From assembly GCA_001687465.1 (NCBI GenBank), contig LVLI01000373.1:1-37986 (forward strand): DNA of 37,986 nt, read 5' to 3'. This DNA is from Halocafeteria seosinensis. Taxonomy: Eukaryota; Sar; Bigyra; Bicosoecida. Shown here piece by piece: positions 1-11,736 of the stretch. Position 1 is the first letter of the stretch; each line of letters begins with the position of its first letter. The notes below the pieces were generated by a model, which did not search any database, was not told the DNA's origin, and saw nothing but the letters and a program-made list of their open reading frames with translations. The translations under genes and the position numbers were made by a program.

Positions 1-555
1 TTTGCGCTTGTTGTGTTGTTGTGTGTTGTATGAGCACTGGAAGGGTGGCTAGACAATCACGTGAGACTTCCGGATGGGCTTTTTTTTGTTTGTTTTTTTT
101 GGAAGAAAACGGTTGAACGCTGTTTTCTCGGAGGGGGAGTCCACTGGGAAAGGCTTCCCCATCCCAAATCCCCCGGGGAAGAAATCCCGAATTGGGATCC
201 CCAAAGTGGAGAATATAAAACTCCAATAATGAATGTATTGACATGCAATACGTCATTGCGCATATGCACTGTATAATTATAGAGGTCGACGAGCTCAAAT
301 ATGATCAAATACACCATTATCTATACTGACAAAAGTAGTGGCCGTTAAAGTTCGCATGCAGATTTCAAACCTGATATTCAAAGACCAACCTGCTTATTCA
401 TTGCCTATTAAGTACATACACTAGTGCTCTCTGGAATAACATTTGACCTAAACGTCAGCATACTTATGCCGTGTGTTTCCGTGACAACTAGAACGTTACA
501 CTAGACGTAATCGGACGAAAATGGAGCGCGTAGACGTTGCAACAACGACCTGCCA
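1..555. other. Intergenic, no gene seen
   Basis: Short overlapping open frames occur on both strands, but none has a plausible start plus domain content. The first 35 bases are GT/TTG-rich. Apart from the foldback block at 140-210, a CACGTG hexamer at 58-63 and a T-run near 80-100, I see nothing to annotate. Confidence 0.5.
140..210. repeat. Nested palindromic element 1
   Basis: The block is bounded by the inverted pair TCCACT / AGTGGA. Inside it are CTTCCCC / GGGGAAG and the hairpin ATCCC-GAATT-GGGAT. It shares the 14-mer GGCTTCCCCATCCC with a second palindrome-rich block near 1240. It could be a small foldback element or a remnant of a MITE. No coding potential is seen. Confidence 0.5.
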
Positions 556-739
556 GTGGGCCACCAGCCAGGCTGCCACCGCTTCCTGAGACGAGGAGGG
601 CAATTTCTGTCAAGTTCCTTCGCTACCGCCATTCGAAGGCCGTCTGATTTTGAGGATGAGCTGCCACCACATGCAGAGACGGTGGACATCGAAGCAGCTC
701 CTGAAGGTTGTGGAGAGCCAGCAACCACCTCAATCTCCA

Positions 740-1115
740 GTGCTCCTCTGGAAGTATCTCCTACCCCTTCTCAATCGGACAGTGCTCCTTGTCGCCATTC
801 CAGAAGTCAAATTCCCCCTTTTCAATCTTTCCCGGTCCCTTCTCAATCTTCTAGTGTTCCAGAGTCCCATCTCAATCTTCTAAGTCCCCAGTCGTCAAGA
901 AGTTCCAGTGTATTTTTTCAGTCTTCCAGTACTTCTCAATCTTCCAGAAGCCCCAGTGTGCCTTTCCAATCTACCAGAAGTTCCAAGGCTACGTTTCAGT
1001 TCCCTCTCAATCTTCTCCACCCCCTTCTCAATCGGCGCCGGGTTGCGTGTGCTCTTCCTCGACCATTTCGTCCCCATTCCCAAACGCCTAGCGCTCCTCA
1101 ATCTTCCAGTACCCC
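740..1115 (+). repeat. Degenerate CTCAATCTTCCAGT-type minisatellite
   Basis: Variants of TCTCAATCTTCCAGT recur irregularly, for example near 768, 841, 872, 918, 936, 967, 1007, 1025, 1098 and 1118. Spacing is uneven and copies differ by several substitutions, so the array is old. Where open, it encodes Ser-Gln-Ser-Ser runs. Confidence 0.55.
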
Positions 1116-1192
1116 TTCTCAATCATGTACGCACACGAATTGGATTATACGTTCTATTCTTATAAAACATGTTAAGTCTTCGATGTTCCTTC

Positions 1193-1259
1193 CCCAAACC
1201 TTCCCCATGGGGAATGGGGATGGTCCCGGGGGGCTTCCCCATCCCCAGCTGGGGAACTG
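1193..1259. repeat. Nested palindromic element 2
   Basis: The block contains the perfect palindromes TTCCCCATGGGGAA and CCCCAGCTGGGG, plus the inverted pair TGGGGATGG / CCATCCCCA. It carries the same GGCTTCCCCATCCC word as the block at 140-210, which suggests the two are related copies. Confidence 0.5.
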
Positions 1260-1368
1260 TTTTTTTTCCGGTCCCAACAGCCCTAGCGGCGAGTTCGACA
1301 ACTACTGTGACGTGTGCCTCTCCGTGTGGAGCCAGTGCATCTTCGAGCGGAGCCGGCCCACCGTTTGA

Positions 1369-1683
1369 GTGTGTTCCAGAACAAATTTGCCTATATTGGT
1401 TGTAACAGTGAAGCTGTGGGGTTGAAACGTCAAAGTGTTGATCTTCAGGTATCCAAATACAGAAATATTTCCACGATCCAAGAGGAGCGAACACTTTGTA
1501 TCACAGTTGAGTCCTCTCTTATACAATTGTGGAAACTGCAGACACCTCCTTTACCCTTGTAGCGGAGCAAGTCCGGAGTTCGCGTGTCCATTAATAGTTT
1601 GGCCTAAATAAACTACTTCTTTTTTGGTGTCTTTCTCATATTAGGAGCACGCAACAGCAAACGCTTGCGGAGCGAAAGACGAG
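1369..1683. promoter_or_regulatory. Upstream region of the SPX-SulP gene
   Basis: No gene is seen. An AT-rich stretch (TAAATAAA near 1603) followed by a T-run lies about 60-80 bp upstream of the ATG at 1684 and is a plausible core promoter. This rests on position and composition only. Confidence 0.3.
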
Positions 1684-4600
1684 ATGAAATTCGGAAAACG
1701 GATAAAGGAAGAAGCATTGGCACAGTGGCGGCATCACTACATTCGCTACAAGGAACTAAAGCAAATCCTTCACAAATTAGACCCTAGAGATGAACCGGAT
1801 AACACAAGAGAGGGAAATTCGGAGCAATCGGGAGAAGAGCGGGTCAAAAGAGTATCGTCCCGCTTCCTGCAGGAACTGGATGCTGTAAGCGGTGTCTCTA
1901 TCTCAACGACACGTGGCAAGAGTATCGGCTGTGGGATTCATGAGGTTGCAGGACATTTCCCATGTGAATAGCTTTGCGTTACGCCAGTTTCGCCGGTTGC
2001 AAGAGCAACGGGAAGCCGTAAACGGTGAGTGCATTGTGACATTGTGTAATATATCCGACGCGTGAGTGCATCATTTGTACCAAGAGTATAGGTTACAGCT
2101 CTCAAAAATGAACTATTGATGAAAGAGGTTGCCGAGATGGAGAAATCTGTGGAAATTCTCGAAAAAGATTTGCCCAAATTTATTGAGCTTAACTACACAG
2201 CTGTGTATAAGATCGCCAAGAAGCACGACAAGAGGACGGGTATTTCTGTCATGCACTCCGTACTACATAAAACTGAACAACTACCCTTCATGCGGCTCCT
2301 AGGTTTGGCTGGAGATGAGGCGAACAGGAGGGATAGCAGCAGTACTTTCCGTGATGGTGAAAGTGAATACTACGAAACTCAACTTCCGGAATCAAGTACA
2401 AGTACATTTGATGATATGGAACGTGCCTTAGCGGCTAAGAGGATAGAAAATTACTTAATTTTGTCCCTCAAAGTGATGAGACCTCACCTTTCCACTGATT
2501 CAGCTTCTAGAAGCCTGTTGCTGCGACAATTCCGCTCCGACTCAGCGCGATTGGCGCAATCAACATCGCGGGGATGCAGGAGTACTGCAACTGGGTGCGT
2601 TTCTAAGGGAGAAGGGGGAAATGATATGCTCATCAAGATTCAACTTCTGGCGCTGGGATTAAAGGCGATGACGCAGGAAATTGATGACGTCTATCCTGAA
2701 GGTAGTGCTGCACTCATTAGCCTCTTGTACTCATTCAATGATTTTTTCGGGAACACTGTTGACACTTCTGGAAGTCCATGTTCAAGACTAAAGGCGTACA
2801 CGCAATCAGTGCTCCAGGTAGAAAAGGATAAAAAGTTTAAAGAATTTATGGAAGAAGTTTTGAGCCGCCACGCACAACACGACTCGCTTAATAACGGGAA
2901 AGTCACGTTTGATGAAATCACGCAGAACAAGTCTGAGCTACGTTGTGATGACGGGTCGAAGTATGGTACTTTCGTCGCTGACGGTAAATTAACAACGCTC
3001 AACTTACGTTCGCAAGGTAGTGCGACAGCCGAACAAGGCATGCATCGAAATACTGAGAACCTTGGTGATGGTCAGTCGGTCACAGTAGACATCGAAAATG
3101 GAATGCAGCCGAAAGCCTCTTGCTTCAGCAACTGTTGTTTCTCATTTGACAAAGAAACGGTATTGCACTACGTTGATTTCATAGTGCCTCACATTGCGAG
3201 CTGGTTACCCCACTACAATATCAGAAACAAATTGGTAAGCGATGTTGTGGCAGGGGTAACTACGGCTGTGGTTGGGATTCCTCAGGCCCTTGGGTATGCG
3301 TTATTAGCAGACTTACATCCAATTTATGGTGTCTATGCGGCTATAGTTCCAGCGATAGTCTACGGCATCTTTGGTGGCTCTTCCCATGCCTCAATTGGTC
3401 CCATGAGTATTGTCGCTCTGATGGTTTCATCAGCGTTAAGTGATTTACCGGTTGATACGGGCGGAACGGAATACGTGAAATTAGTGATGATGATGTCAAT
3501 TATTGTGGGGGTGTTATTGTTGCTTCTTGGGTTGTTTAGGCTAGGATTTCTTGTTAACTTCATTAGCAGACCAGTTCTTAAGGGATTCGTCAACGCTGCA
3601 GCAATAATAGCCGTTCTGTCGTTGTCAGGAGACATGTTGGGGTTTTCTACAGCACCGACTACAGGAGCACACGAGTTGGTCGGGGAGTTGTTGAGCTCAA
3701 TTGATGAAACACATCCCTTTTCGGCAGTGATCGGGATATCGTCTGTTATATTACTGGTAACGCTGAAAGCTCTTCCAAAGGTCTCGAAGCGACTCCCTCC
3801 ACCACTCGTAACAGTAGTACTTGCAATAGTGGTTATGGCAATCTGGTCTAAAGCGGGCGCAAACAGAACGGATGATACAATAGCGGAAATCAAAGTTATA
3901 GGAGACGTTCCTTCGACTCTTCCAAAACCAATAGCTCCACCAATATCGGGCAAAGAATTATCGGAAATCTTTCCATCTGCAATTGCAATCTCCTTTGTGG
4001 CTTTTATTGAGCATATAGCCATTGTCAAGTCATATGCAACCAAGGAAGGGGAGGATATGGATTCTAGCAGAGAACTCCGCGCTGTAGGCATTTCAAACAT
4101 CCTAGGGGGCTTGTTTCAATCTTTTCCTGTAGCTGCGGGATTTTCTCGCTCTGCTGTTCATAAACAAGCAGGGGCAAAATCGCCGCTGGCTCTCATCATA
4201 TCTGGAATAATAGTTGTCGTGCTGCTTGTCAGCATTACTCCTGCCCTCTTCTATCTCCCGAAGCCGGTCTTGGCGGCCGTTGTCATTACTAGTGTCGGCG
4301 CCCTAATCGAGGTGAAGACTGCACGTCGTCTATGGCAAGAAGACCGAAGGGATTTCGTGGTGCTGCTAGTTGCATGTTGTTTGACGTTGTTTTTAGGAGT
4401 GGAGACCGGGGTCCTGGCTGCAATGGGGTTAAGCTTGCTTGTGTTCATATACGTTTCCACGGGGGCCAAAGTAGAGGAGTTAGGGCGTCTCTCGGGAACT
4501 ACACAGTACAAACCTCTTAGCCATCCGGGAGTCGTTCATGTCCGTCGAATCAAAATTTTAAAGTTTGACTCACCGTTATATTTTGGAAACGCTAACACTC

Positions 4601-5067
4601 TACAGGACGCACTCGTTTATGAGTTAAATAAGCGAAAAGATTTGCCGCCCCAGCTGCAATGGGAGGCACTCATCCTCAGTTTGGCCGCAACGCCCAGTAT
4701 TGACAGCACAGCAGTTGATGTCCTAAAAGAGATTGTGGACGATTTCCGTAAAGAAAATATCCCGGTCATACTTGCTGGTCCGACTTCCCTTGTCGAAGCC
4801 AGAATCTGGGAGACGGGCCTTGTCGAGGTTTTGGGAGGACCGCGGCACCTTTCCTCACAAATTCACCACGCCGTCTCCGCACTATCACTTCGCAAACTTC
4901 AGTGCCCTCCCAAGCCCAGAGAAACTGACAGGACACTTACTCTTGCTGGATCTACCCGAGACAAGATAAGTCGGAGTCTTGGAGCTTTTTGTCGAAAGGT
5001 TTCTACTTCTTTACGTCGAAACGTGGGAAGTGGAGAGCATCAACAACTTATTACTGATGAACAGTAG
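1684..5067 (+). CDS. SPX-SulP(SLC26)-STAS anion transporter
   Basis: Predicted multi-pass membrane anion transporter fused to an N-terminal SPX sensor. Frame continuity gives exons 1684-1884, 1952-2024 and 2099-5067, with introns of 67 and 74 nt (donors GTAAGC and GTGAGT, acceptors TTGCAG and TTACAG), for 1080 aa. SPX spans about residues 1-145: it begins MKFGKRIK, has Tyr22 and Lys26 of the YxxYK..LK helix, and ends with the basic helix AKKHDKRTG. Those are the residues that form the inositol-phosphate pocket in known SPX domains. Residues 145-445 are a linker with no recognised domain and a Cys-rich patch just before the membrane part. SulP spans about 446-885, with GIPQALGYALL early, SRPVLKGF, and FSRSAVHKQAGAKSPLA late. 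STAS spans about 900-1020. The substrate (sulfate, bicarbonate or another anion) cannot be read from the sequence. The usual SPX-transporter fusions are SPX-SLC13 (yeast Pho87/90/91) and SPX-MFS, so the SulP partner is unusual. The next gene downstream, on the same strand, is also an SPX protein. Confidence 0.92.
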
Positions 5068-5721
5068 TGGACCGCCACGGCATACTAGATGACATTGGGA
5101 GGGAACCTGATCTGGAAACACAGAGTTGGACAAGTGCTGCGCGCCATTCAGGTGCTTGACGACACTTTGAGGGGATACATCCAAGACTTGAATATGTTGT
5201 GCATGCGCCGTGGGGAAATGCAACACTGGTTGTGCCCAGCAGGCATCGCGGGGTACATCTGGTCTGCGACGAGTCTCCCTTGGGCAGTGTTAATTTAAGC
5301 GTAAGGAATTAACCGGTTGTATCACTCTTTGCTTCGCAGCAATATCGACATTGGGTTATCCACACGCACACTTCATTCATTTGTTTCATTTATTTTTTCA
5401 CTCCCACATCATTCAAGGCAAGAACTCCTCACCGCGACCTGACGGATAAATTGGTGACGGATTCGATGATCCGGGATTCGGGATTGAATCCGGGAATTCC
5501 TCCTAAGTGGGGGGAAAGATTGTACGGTTCAAACTTCAACTTGCACATGATATACACACACACAGGCCATGGCAGGTCTTTGTTTCATTAAAGTAGCAGA
5601 CATGATGTTGATGTTTCGCTCCTGTAGTAGAATAGGCTAGTTTCCCGTGCACTAGAGGAGACACGGACGTGCGTTTAGGGGAGAAGAAGCGGTGGCCCGA
5701 GAGGGGTGTGAGACAGGAACC
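5068..5721. other. Intergenic between the two SPX genes
   Basis: The spacer is 654 bp. It holds a 69-codon ATG frame (5089-5298) with no domain, which I do not believe is a gene, and a short (CA) run near 5553. It also contains a palindromic patch at 5475-5500. It probably contains the terminator of the first SPX gene and the promoter of the second. Confidence 0.5.
5475..5500. repeat. GGATTC...GAATCC hairpin
   Basis: An inverted repeat GGATTC - GGGATT - GAATCC is followed by GGGAATTCC and then a G-run with GGGGAAAG. In composition it resembles the GGGGAA-type palindromes at 140-210 and 1193-1259, but it lacks their shared 14-mer. Confidence 0.4.
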
Positions 5722-8700
5722 ATGAAGTTTGGCAAGCGTATACGCTTTATGACAGTCTTTGTCTGGGCTGAAAACTACATTGACTACAAGAGTACGTATA
5801 TGCTTTTATAGCTGCGTCAAGTGGATACGGCGTATGGCCTCTGGAAGAAGGGTTTTGGGCACGAAAACTCCAAAAAGCTGCTCGAATAGGGGGACATTTT
5901 TATCTGGTCAATGCCTTTTTGCAGCCCTAAAGTCCTGTATTCGAGCCATTAAGGAGGGCAAGAAGGAGGAGCAAGAGTTTATTGACAAGTTCAAGTCGGA
6001 AGCTGCGCGCGTGCATACATTCTTTGGAAACAAACTGGATGATACCGTCCACCGGTTGGCGTCGTTACTCCAACGTACGGAAGATTATATTCATTCAGGA
6101 GTATACAACATTTTTGGAATAGATAGTCTTCATCGTGCCCTCGCTACGGTTGATCAAAGGTATGCCGTATGCGGGCGGAGTCACACCGTCACGGTTACGG
6201 TTGGTACAAAGTGAAATGTGACTTGTTACCACAGACTAACGGATCTTCAGGATTTCAGGGAAGTCAACCATGAAGGATTTCGAAAGGCTGTGAAAAAGGT
6301 TTGCTGATGGTAACGAAACAAGTGATTGAGCATGTATTTCTGATGTATACATATGAATACCTCCTTCTGCAGTTTCAAAAGCACATCCAGCCGAGGAATC
6401 AGCGACATACACAAACCTACTTAATGACGGTGATGCTCCCGAATATGGCGCCCAAGTTATGCCACCCGGAGAAACTAGGCACCGCGATTTCCTCTCTGCG
6501 CAAAGCCTTTCAGCAATTGGAAAGTACCCGAGAGCTGCTTCTACAAGAGATTGCTTCTTCGCAGCCTCGAATACTCGGACGCGACTCGTTTTCCTCTGCC
6601 GAGCGCAACTCTTTACAGGGATACTTGGCTGACTTGGGAACTCCCTCTACTGCCGTTTGGCATAGCTTGTCGAATCGCTTGAGGACTGCTGTGCGATTAG
6701 CTGATGCCGACAGAGTTGCATACATCCTCAGAACCTCGCTGTCGGACGCAGATTTAACGACGGTGATTGCTTTAGGAGGACCGTTGCTTCATCTCACAAC
6801 GGCCGCCGGCGATATTCCTAGCTCGAAGCTCTTGCTGAAGCTTGGAGTTGATGTGAACGTTCGAGATGTTGTTGATCGGACTTGTCTGCAGAATACTCTT
6901 AGAGCAGGTCAAAGGGACGTCGCCGAATTCCTATTGCAACAAAGAGCGGATCTCAACACGGTATCATTGAACCGTCATACTCTGTTACACTCGTCGGTTG
7001 TAAAGGGGAATCCTGAGTGTGTCCGTCTATTATTGCAATACAGGGCTAGGTCAGCTCCGCCCATCGCTTTGACGGGCCAGTTGGAGGAGGACACCCGGAA
7101 TCTTCTCGCAGGAGGTGGAATGCTGACCGCCCTTTTAGCGAGAGACGGTGGAGGCTACAACTCTATGTATTTGGCCGCATCCAGAAACCACCCGAAGTGC
7201 CTCAGCATTATGCTACAGGCAGCAGTCTTTGCTTTCCGGTACTCGGCTCAGCCGAGTGCAGTTCAACTGTCCGTGCCTCGAGAAGCCTCCACAGGGTCGC
7301 TCAGCGTCGACTCTAAAGAGCTCAGAGTGGAAGAAGTACACGGCTTGTTGTCTCGACGTATAGGCGCAAATGTGCAGTGGACAGCTTTGCATGGAGCAGC
7401 CCAAGCGGGATCTCATCGGTGTGTAAGGATATTGTTGGAGGTTGTCAGACTTTTGTCTTTCTCTTCGGAAAAAAACGCTCTTCATGGCCTACCCCCTCAA
7501 AGGAGTAGGACCATTAACTATCCCCGCCTTACTTCCCCATCTGCGAATGCTGGCATTGAGATGGATTTCGTCAATTGCAGAGTTGGTGCGACTAGCTCTA
7601 CAGCTCTGCATGAAGCAGCTCAAAGAGGATTCATGCGTACAGCTGCGTGGCTGCTCAAGGCCGGTGCTTGTACTACCATTGGTAATGCATATGGCGAGTC
7701 GCCGCTGCACATGGCCGCAAGATCTGGACACGCTGTACGTAAAAATTGTTTTCTTGCTAATTGAAATTTCGTTTATATATCTCTTTTGGAAATCCCCAAT
7801 GCAGAGTACTTTATCATTAATGCTGCGCTACACTCCAGGTTGGGCTTTAGCTGCCATCCCACCTGAGCGGATCGCCGTCCCTCTAGAATCAGTAGGATCG
7901 AGCAAGCAGCGTCGTTTCTTCTCGCCTATACCGGAAGGGAATGCTGATGTGTACAGGGAAGAGAGCAGCAATCAGTTCAACATGAGAAAGGAAAGAAATG
8001 AAACTATTCATTGTAACATCTCTGCTTTCTTCATCAATCCGAACTCGTGGGTGCCGCTGCTACACGAAGCAATAGACTCTTCTAGCACTGCTGGAGCGCG
8101 AACATCGGCTTATCGGCAGTTCACGAGAGACGCCAAGGACGATACCGCGTCCAGCAGTGGGTCGGCCTCTCTTCGATGTGTATTAGCATTGTTGAAAGCA
8201 GGCGCGAACCCTGTCGAGGACGATGATGAAGGATGGAGCGCGCTTGCACTGGCGCTGTATATCGGTAATGGCCAGGTTGCCCAACTGTGTCGGGACTACT
8301 CTAGCTACGTTTTGTCCAGCAGATGTTCCAAAACGAGTTGTAGTCCTCCAACCGATTGGCGGAAAAGGGGAGGATATATCTCCAAAGAAGCGGCTGAAGA
8401 ACTTGGCGCGGGTAGTGAACCAGCACAGGCCGTCCAGGACGCAGACAACGACTCTGAGGACGCACATGATGTTGTCGAAGAAGGACACGAAACTCTTGAT
8501 GAGGGAGAATGGGAGCTGCGCGTCACTCTAGGAGGAATACCTTCTGTTAAGGGCACTGTTTCTGTGCCCGCGGTGTCGCTTCTTCCTTGGGCCCTCCCGG
8601 AAGAGACAGCCTCGTTAGTGCAAGCGGGGCACCAGAATTCTCAAGGGGAAGAAGCAGATGCACAAATGAGAACTGCCAATACATCCTTGCACAAAAAGAA

Positions 8701-11700
8701 CAAGCATTTACACGGTCGTACTCATCGTCTTGCACGTTTAGAAGAGCAGGAGTACGCTACTACAAAGAGGGTGCGTCTAAACATTCGCAAAATCAGCATG
8801 GCTGGACCATCAGGTTCTGGAACGTCTACAAACAGAGTGGGCTCTGATCAAACTGGCGTGGATGAAGGCTGGCATTTGACCGACGATGCAGACATAGAGG
8901 AGCAGCGTCTGAATTTACCATTGTACTATCGAAAGCATCCTGGCCCGTCTGCCCAGCCATTAAATATGAATCCCTTCAGCTCAAGTGAAAATGAAAACTC
9001 CAGAACAGAGGAGGTTATTCGCAAAACTAGGACAGAGCGCATTGCTCACCAAGAGCAAGCAGAAAAAGACATTGGTAGGTTGACGTCGGACGATGGTCTC
9101 TCCCACCAACAATCCTTGAAACCAAAGCAAGACAAGCAAGACACAATTGATGAGGAAGATTCGTCTGATTCCGAGTCTGCCAGCGACAGTGAGCAGGTAT
9201 CGGAAGCATCTGGGGAAGAGCAAGAAGATGACGCACCTAGCGCTGTTGAGCGAGGAGCCTCATGGCAGAAGTCAGTGTACGCAGAAAGCGTGGGTAGCAC
9301 AGGTACCAGTGGCGGAAGCGTCTTCGATGCTGAGCTTGACGATTTGGGTGAGACGGAAGGAAATGGAGTAATGTGCGTAGGAGCGGATGGACAAATGGTA
9401 AACACAAAAGGAATGGCTCTTACTGATGATTTGTCCGATTCTGCTGGGAAGGAGGCAGTTTCTACTACTCAACGTGCTAAGGAGATTTCGAAGAAAACAT
9501 CCCCCGCGAAGCGGAAAGGAGAAACAATTGGGATATGGGAAACTGCTCGGCCAGGAGAACTCTCTAGTTTAGCAGCCGACCCCGAAGCAGACGCAGAAAT
9601 TGTTTTCCATGCGCGATCTCCTTTTGAGTTCAACCTAAATGTAGACCTTTCAGCTGCGGGCACAGGTGCAGACAGTGTTGCCGGGAAGTCTTTGTGTCCT
9701 GCCTCTTTACTGACGCGCTGCAATCCAACGTCTTACACGTTCCATTTCCATGATGCTGCCAATCAACACGGTGTGAGCTTACCTCCTAGGGCGGTTCCAG
9801 AATATGGAGCTACTGCAGGGCACGAACAAGATGGGTATGGTATCCATCAATGGGGAGAAAATATGGCGATTCGGATGAGTGGACAAATTGCTCTCCCAAT
9901 TCTCTCGTCCAATGCTTATAGTGGAAATGACCATGCCGCCTCTGCGTTTGGAACTGCGCATCATGCGTACTCGTCTATGCATCCGCCATTCGACGTTGAC
10001 GAGGATGACTCCCGTTGGGTTTCTCGTATGGTAGCTGCTGTGTCACGAGGTTCTGGAAGCGGGCCTTTTTTCAATCATTTGGGCATTCTGACACTTCGGT
10101 ACATGCTGATCAGGCCGTACAAGCCGCCGGTGCCTAGACCAGTGTCGACACCTAGCCACACGGAAACGCATATTGGGGCTAAGAAGGAGGCCGCCAGAGG
10201 ACTCAAGCCTTACTGGAAGAGTGTTCGTCAAGTACGTGACACTGGGGAGGATAAACTGCATCGGTCACGAAACGCCAAGCTCGCGATGGTACCGTTCGTC
10301 GGGGGACCAACAAAAGTGTTCGGCCACAGGGGCAGTGGGGCCGATACAGCCAGCCGGTTAATCGGAGAAGAGATTGGGGCCCGGGTGCGACGAACACATG
10401 TTGCTGAAAATACGCTGCTGAGCTTCGTCACCGCTGCAAACTTAGGGGCGGAATATATCGAATTCGGTAGGTTTTCGCTTCTGATTTGTTCTATATTAGA
10501 AGCTTGCAGCAACAATGTTTTCCCCTTGCAGATGTCCAACTTTCCAAAGACTTGGTTCCAATTATTCATCATGACTGGGAAATTAAATTACCATACGCGC
10601 AAGAAATAACAGTTCCTATTACTCACCTGACCGCGGCTCAACTGCAACAGTTGCGTCCTCAAGTCTTGCCTCAAGACCGCGAAGAGAAGGAGCGGGAGAA
10701 AAGGCAGGCTGTAAAACCACCTCGGTCTCAGCGGCCGTCGAGCCGTAATGCGCATGGTGATGGGTCTTCTGCTTCTCCTGCTCTAGCGGGAATAAGCAGC
10801 GCGCAAGGTGATACTCCTCCTCCGTTTATGGCGAATGGTGAACAAGACGCCTTCCCTGGTCTCTCTAGTACGGCTCCACCCGATAAGAACTCCCGTTCAC
10901 TATGGCGATCTAATGATGACTCTACCATCCGAGAGTCTACTGCTCCAAGGCGGGCTCTCGAGGCATTGGGTCTAGACCGCACTGGAGCTGCTCAGCACCG
11001 CGAAATGTCATCCAAATATTTCTATGGGTTACAAGATAGCCTGACCACATTAGAAAGGGTATTCCAGGCCGTACCGACTCGTACGGGCTTCAATATCGAA
11101 GTCAAGTATCCAAATCCGCAACAGGCTTTGGAGCATGGGTTGAGACCAGTTGATAAAAATACCTACGTGGAGCGAATACTGGATTGCGTTTTCACTTCGT
11201 CAGTGGCCGAGCGAAAAGTCGTAGGTATTTTTTCAGGCTCTATTGCGTATATGTGATCACTCTGTACTGGTTTGTGGATTTATTGTCTGCAGATGTTTTC
11301 CTCTTTTGACCCTGATATTTGTCTTCTTCTATCAAAGAAGCAAGGTATTTACCCTGTGTTTCTCTTGACGGCTGCTGGTACCTACTTGTATGCTGATCCA
11401 CGCAAGAATTCCTTGCGGGCGGCAGTGCGCTTTGCCGTTTCTAACGGATTGTTAGGGATTGTATCTGACTCGACTCCATTGGTTGAAGCGCCTAGATTGA
11501 TGACTGAGGTACGAAATGCTGGACTAGTTCTTTGTACATATGGGGCCAGGAATAATGAGGTGAACTGCGTCAAAGTTCAAGTGGCAAATGGCGTAGCCGC
11601 TGTCATTGTGGACCACGTTGCGCATGTTACTCGTTCCCTACGGGAGGAAAGTGAAGGTAAAGCGGCATCTGGGAATGAAAGAAATAGAGGAAGCGATAGC

Positions 11701-11736
11701 GATGCCCCAGGAAGTGTAGCCAGTGCAACATTTTAG
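5722..11736 (+). CDS. SPX-ankyrin-GDPD protein (Gde1/Pho81-like)
   Basis: Predicted cytosolic glycerophosphodiester phosphodiesterase that would release glycerol-3-phosphate from glycerophosphocholine-type substrates. Exons by frame continuity: 5722-5791, 5925-6159, 6235-6298, 6373-7734, 7805-10466, 10532-11220, 11293-11736 (introns 133, 75, 74, 70, 65 and 72 nt), giving 1841 aa. SPX spans about residues 1-150: MKFGKRIR, Tyr22 and Lys26 in YIDYKTLK, and the basic helix KAVKKFQKH. Ankyrin repeats run about 260-730. A GDPD TIM barrel runs about 1413-1820: GHRGSG, then AENT, then YIEFDVQLSKD (Glu and Asp of the metal site), HHDWE, FNIEVKYP and SSFDPDICLLL. All the usual catalytic positions are present, unlike degenerate Pho81-type regulators, so activity is likely. 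The beta-rich segment before the barrel keeps an RPYKPP...YWKSV stretch typical of the family. A long acidic Ser-rich insert (about 830-1200) and a disordered insert inside the barrel make it much longer than yeast Gde1 (about 1220 aa). Confidence 0.92.

Larger units (their letters stand above)
556..1368 (+). other. Open frame rich in Ser/Pro/Gln, doubtful gene
   Basis: About 270 codons stay open, but the frame begins at GTG and has no ATG until near its end, so a conventional start is missing. The product is low complexity, dominated by Ser, Pro and Gln, because it is built on a degenerate short repeat (740-1115). The last part runs through the palindromic block at 1193-1259. I do not recognise a domain. 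It may be a decayed exon of a Ser-rich surface protein, or non-coding repeat DNA that happens to be open. Confidence 0.2.

Noticed and set aside
58-63. CACGTG as a Pho4-type phosphate-response site for the SPX genes
   Set aside because: A single hexamer 1.6 kb upstream; the word is expected by chance in a window of this size and no cluster is present near either SPX start.
3360-4100. 246-codon minus-strand frame inside the SulP region
   Set aside because: It lies wholly opposite well-conserved transporter sequence and has no domain.
5792-5811. A 20-nt intron (GTACGT...TTATAG) after the first SPX exon of the second gene
   Set aside because: Too short compared with the other introns, and no frame after it gives SPX sequence. 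The acceptor at 5922-5924 restores YIDYKTLK and a proper SPX helix.
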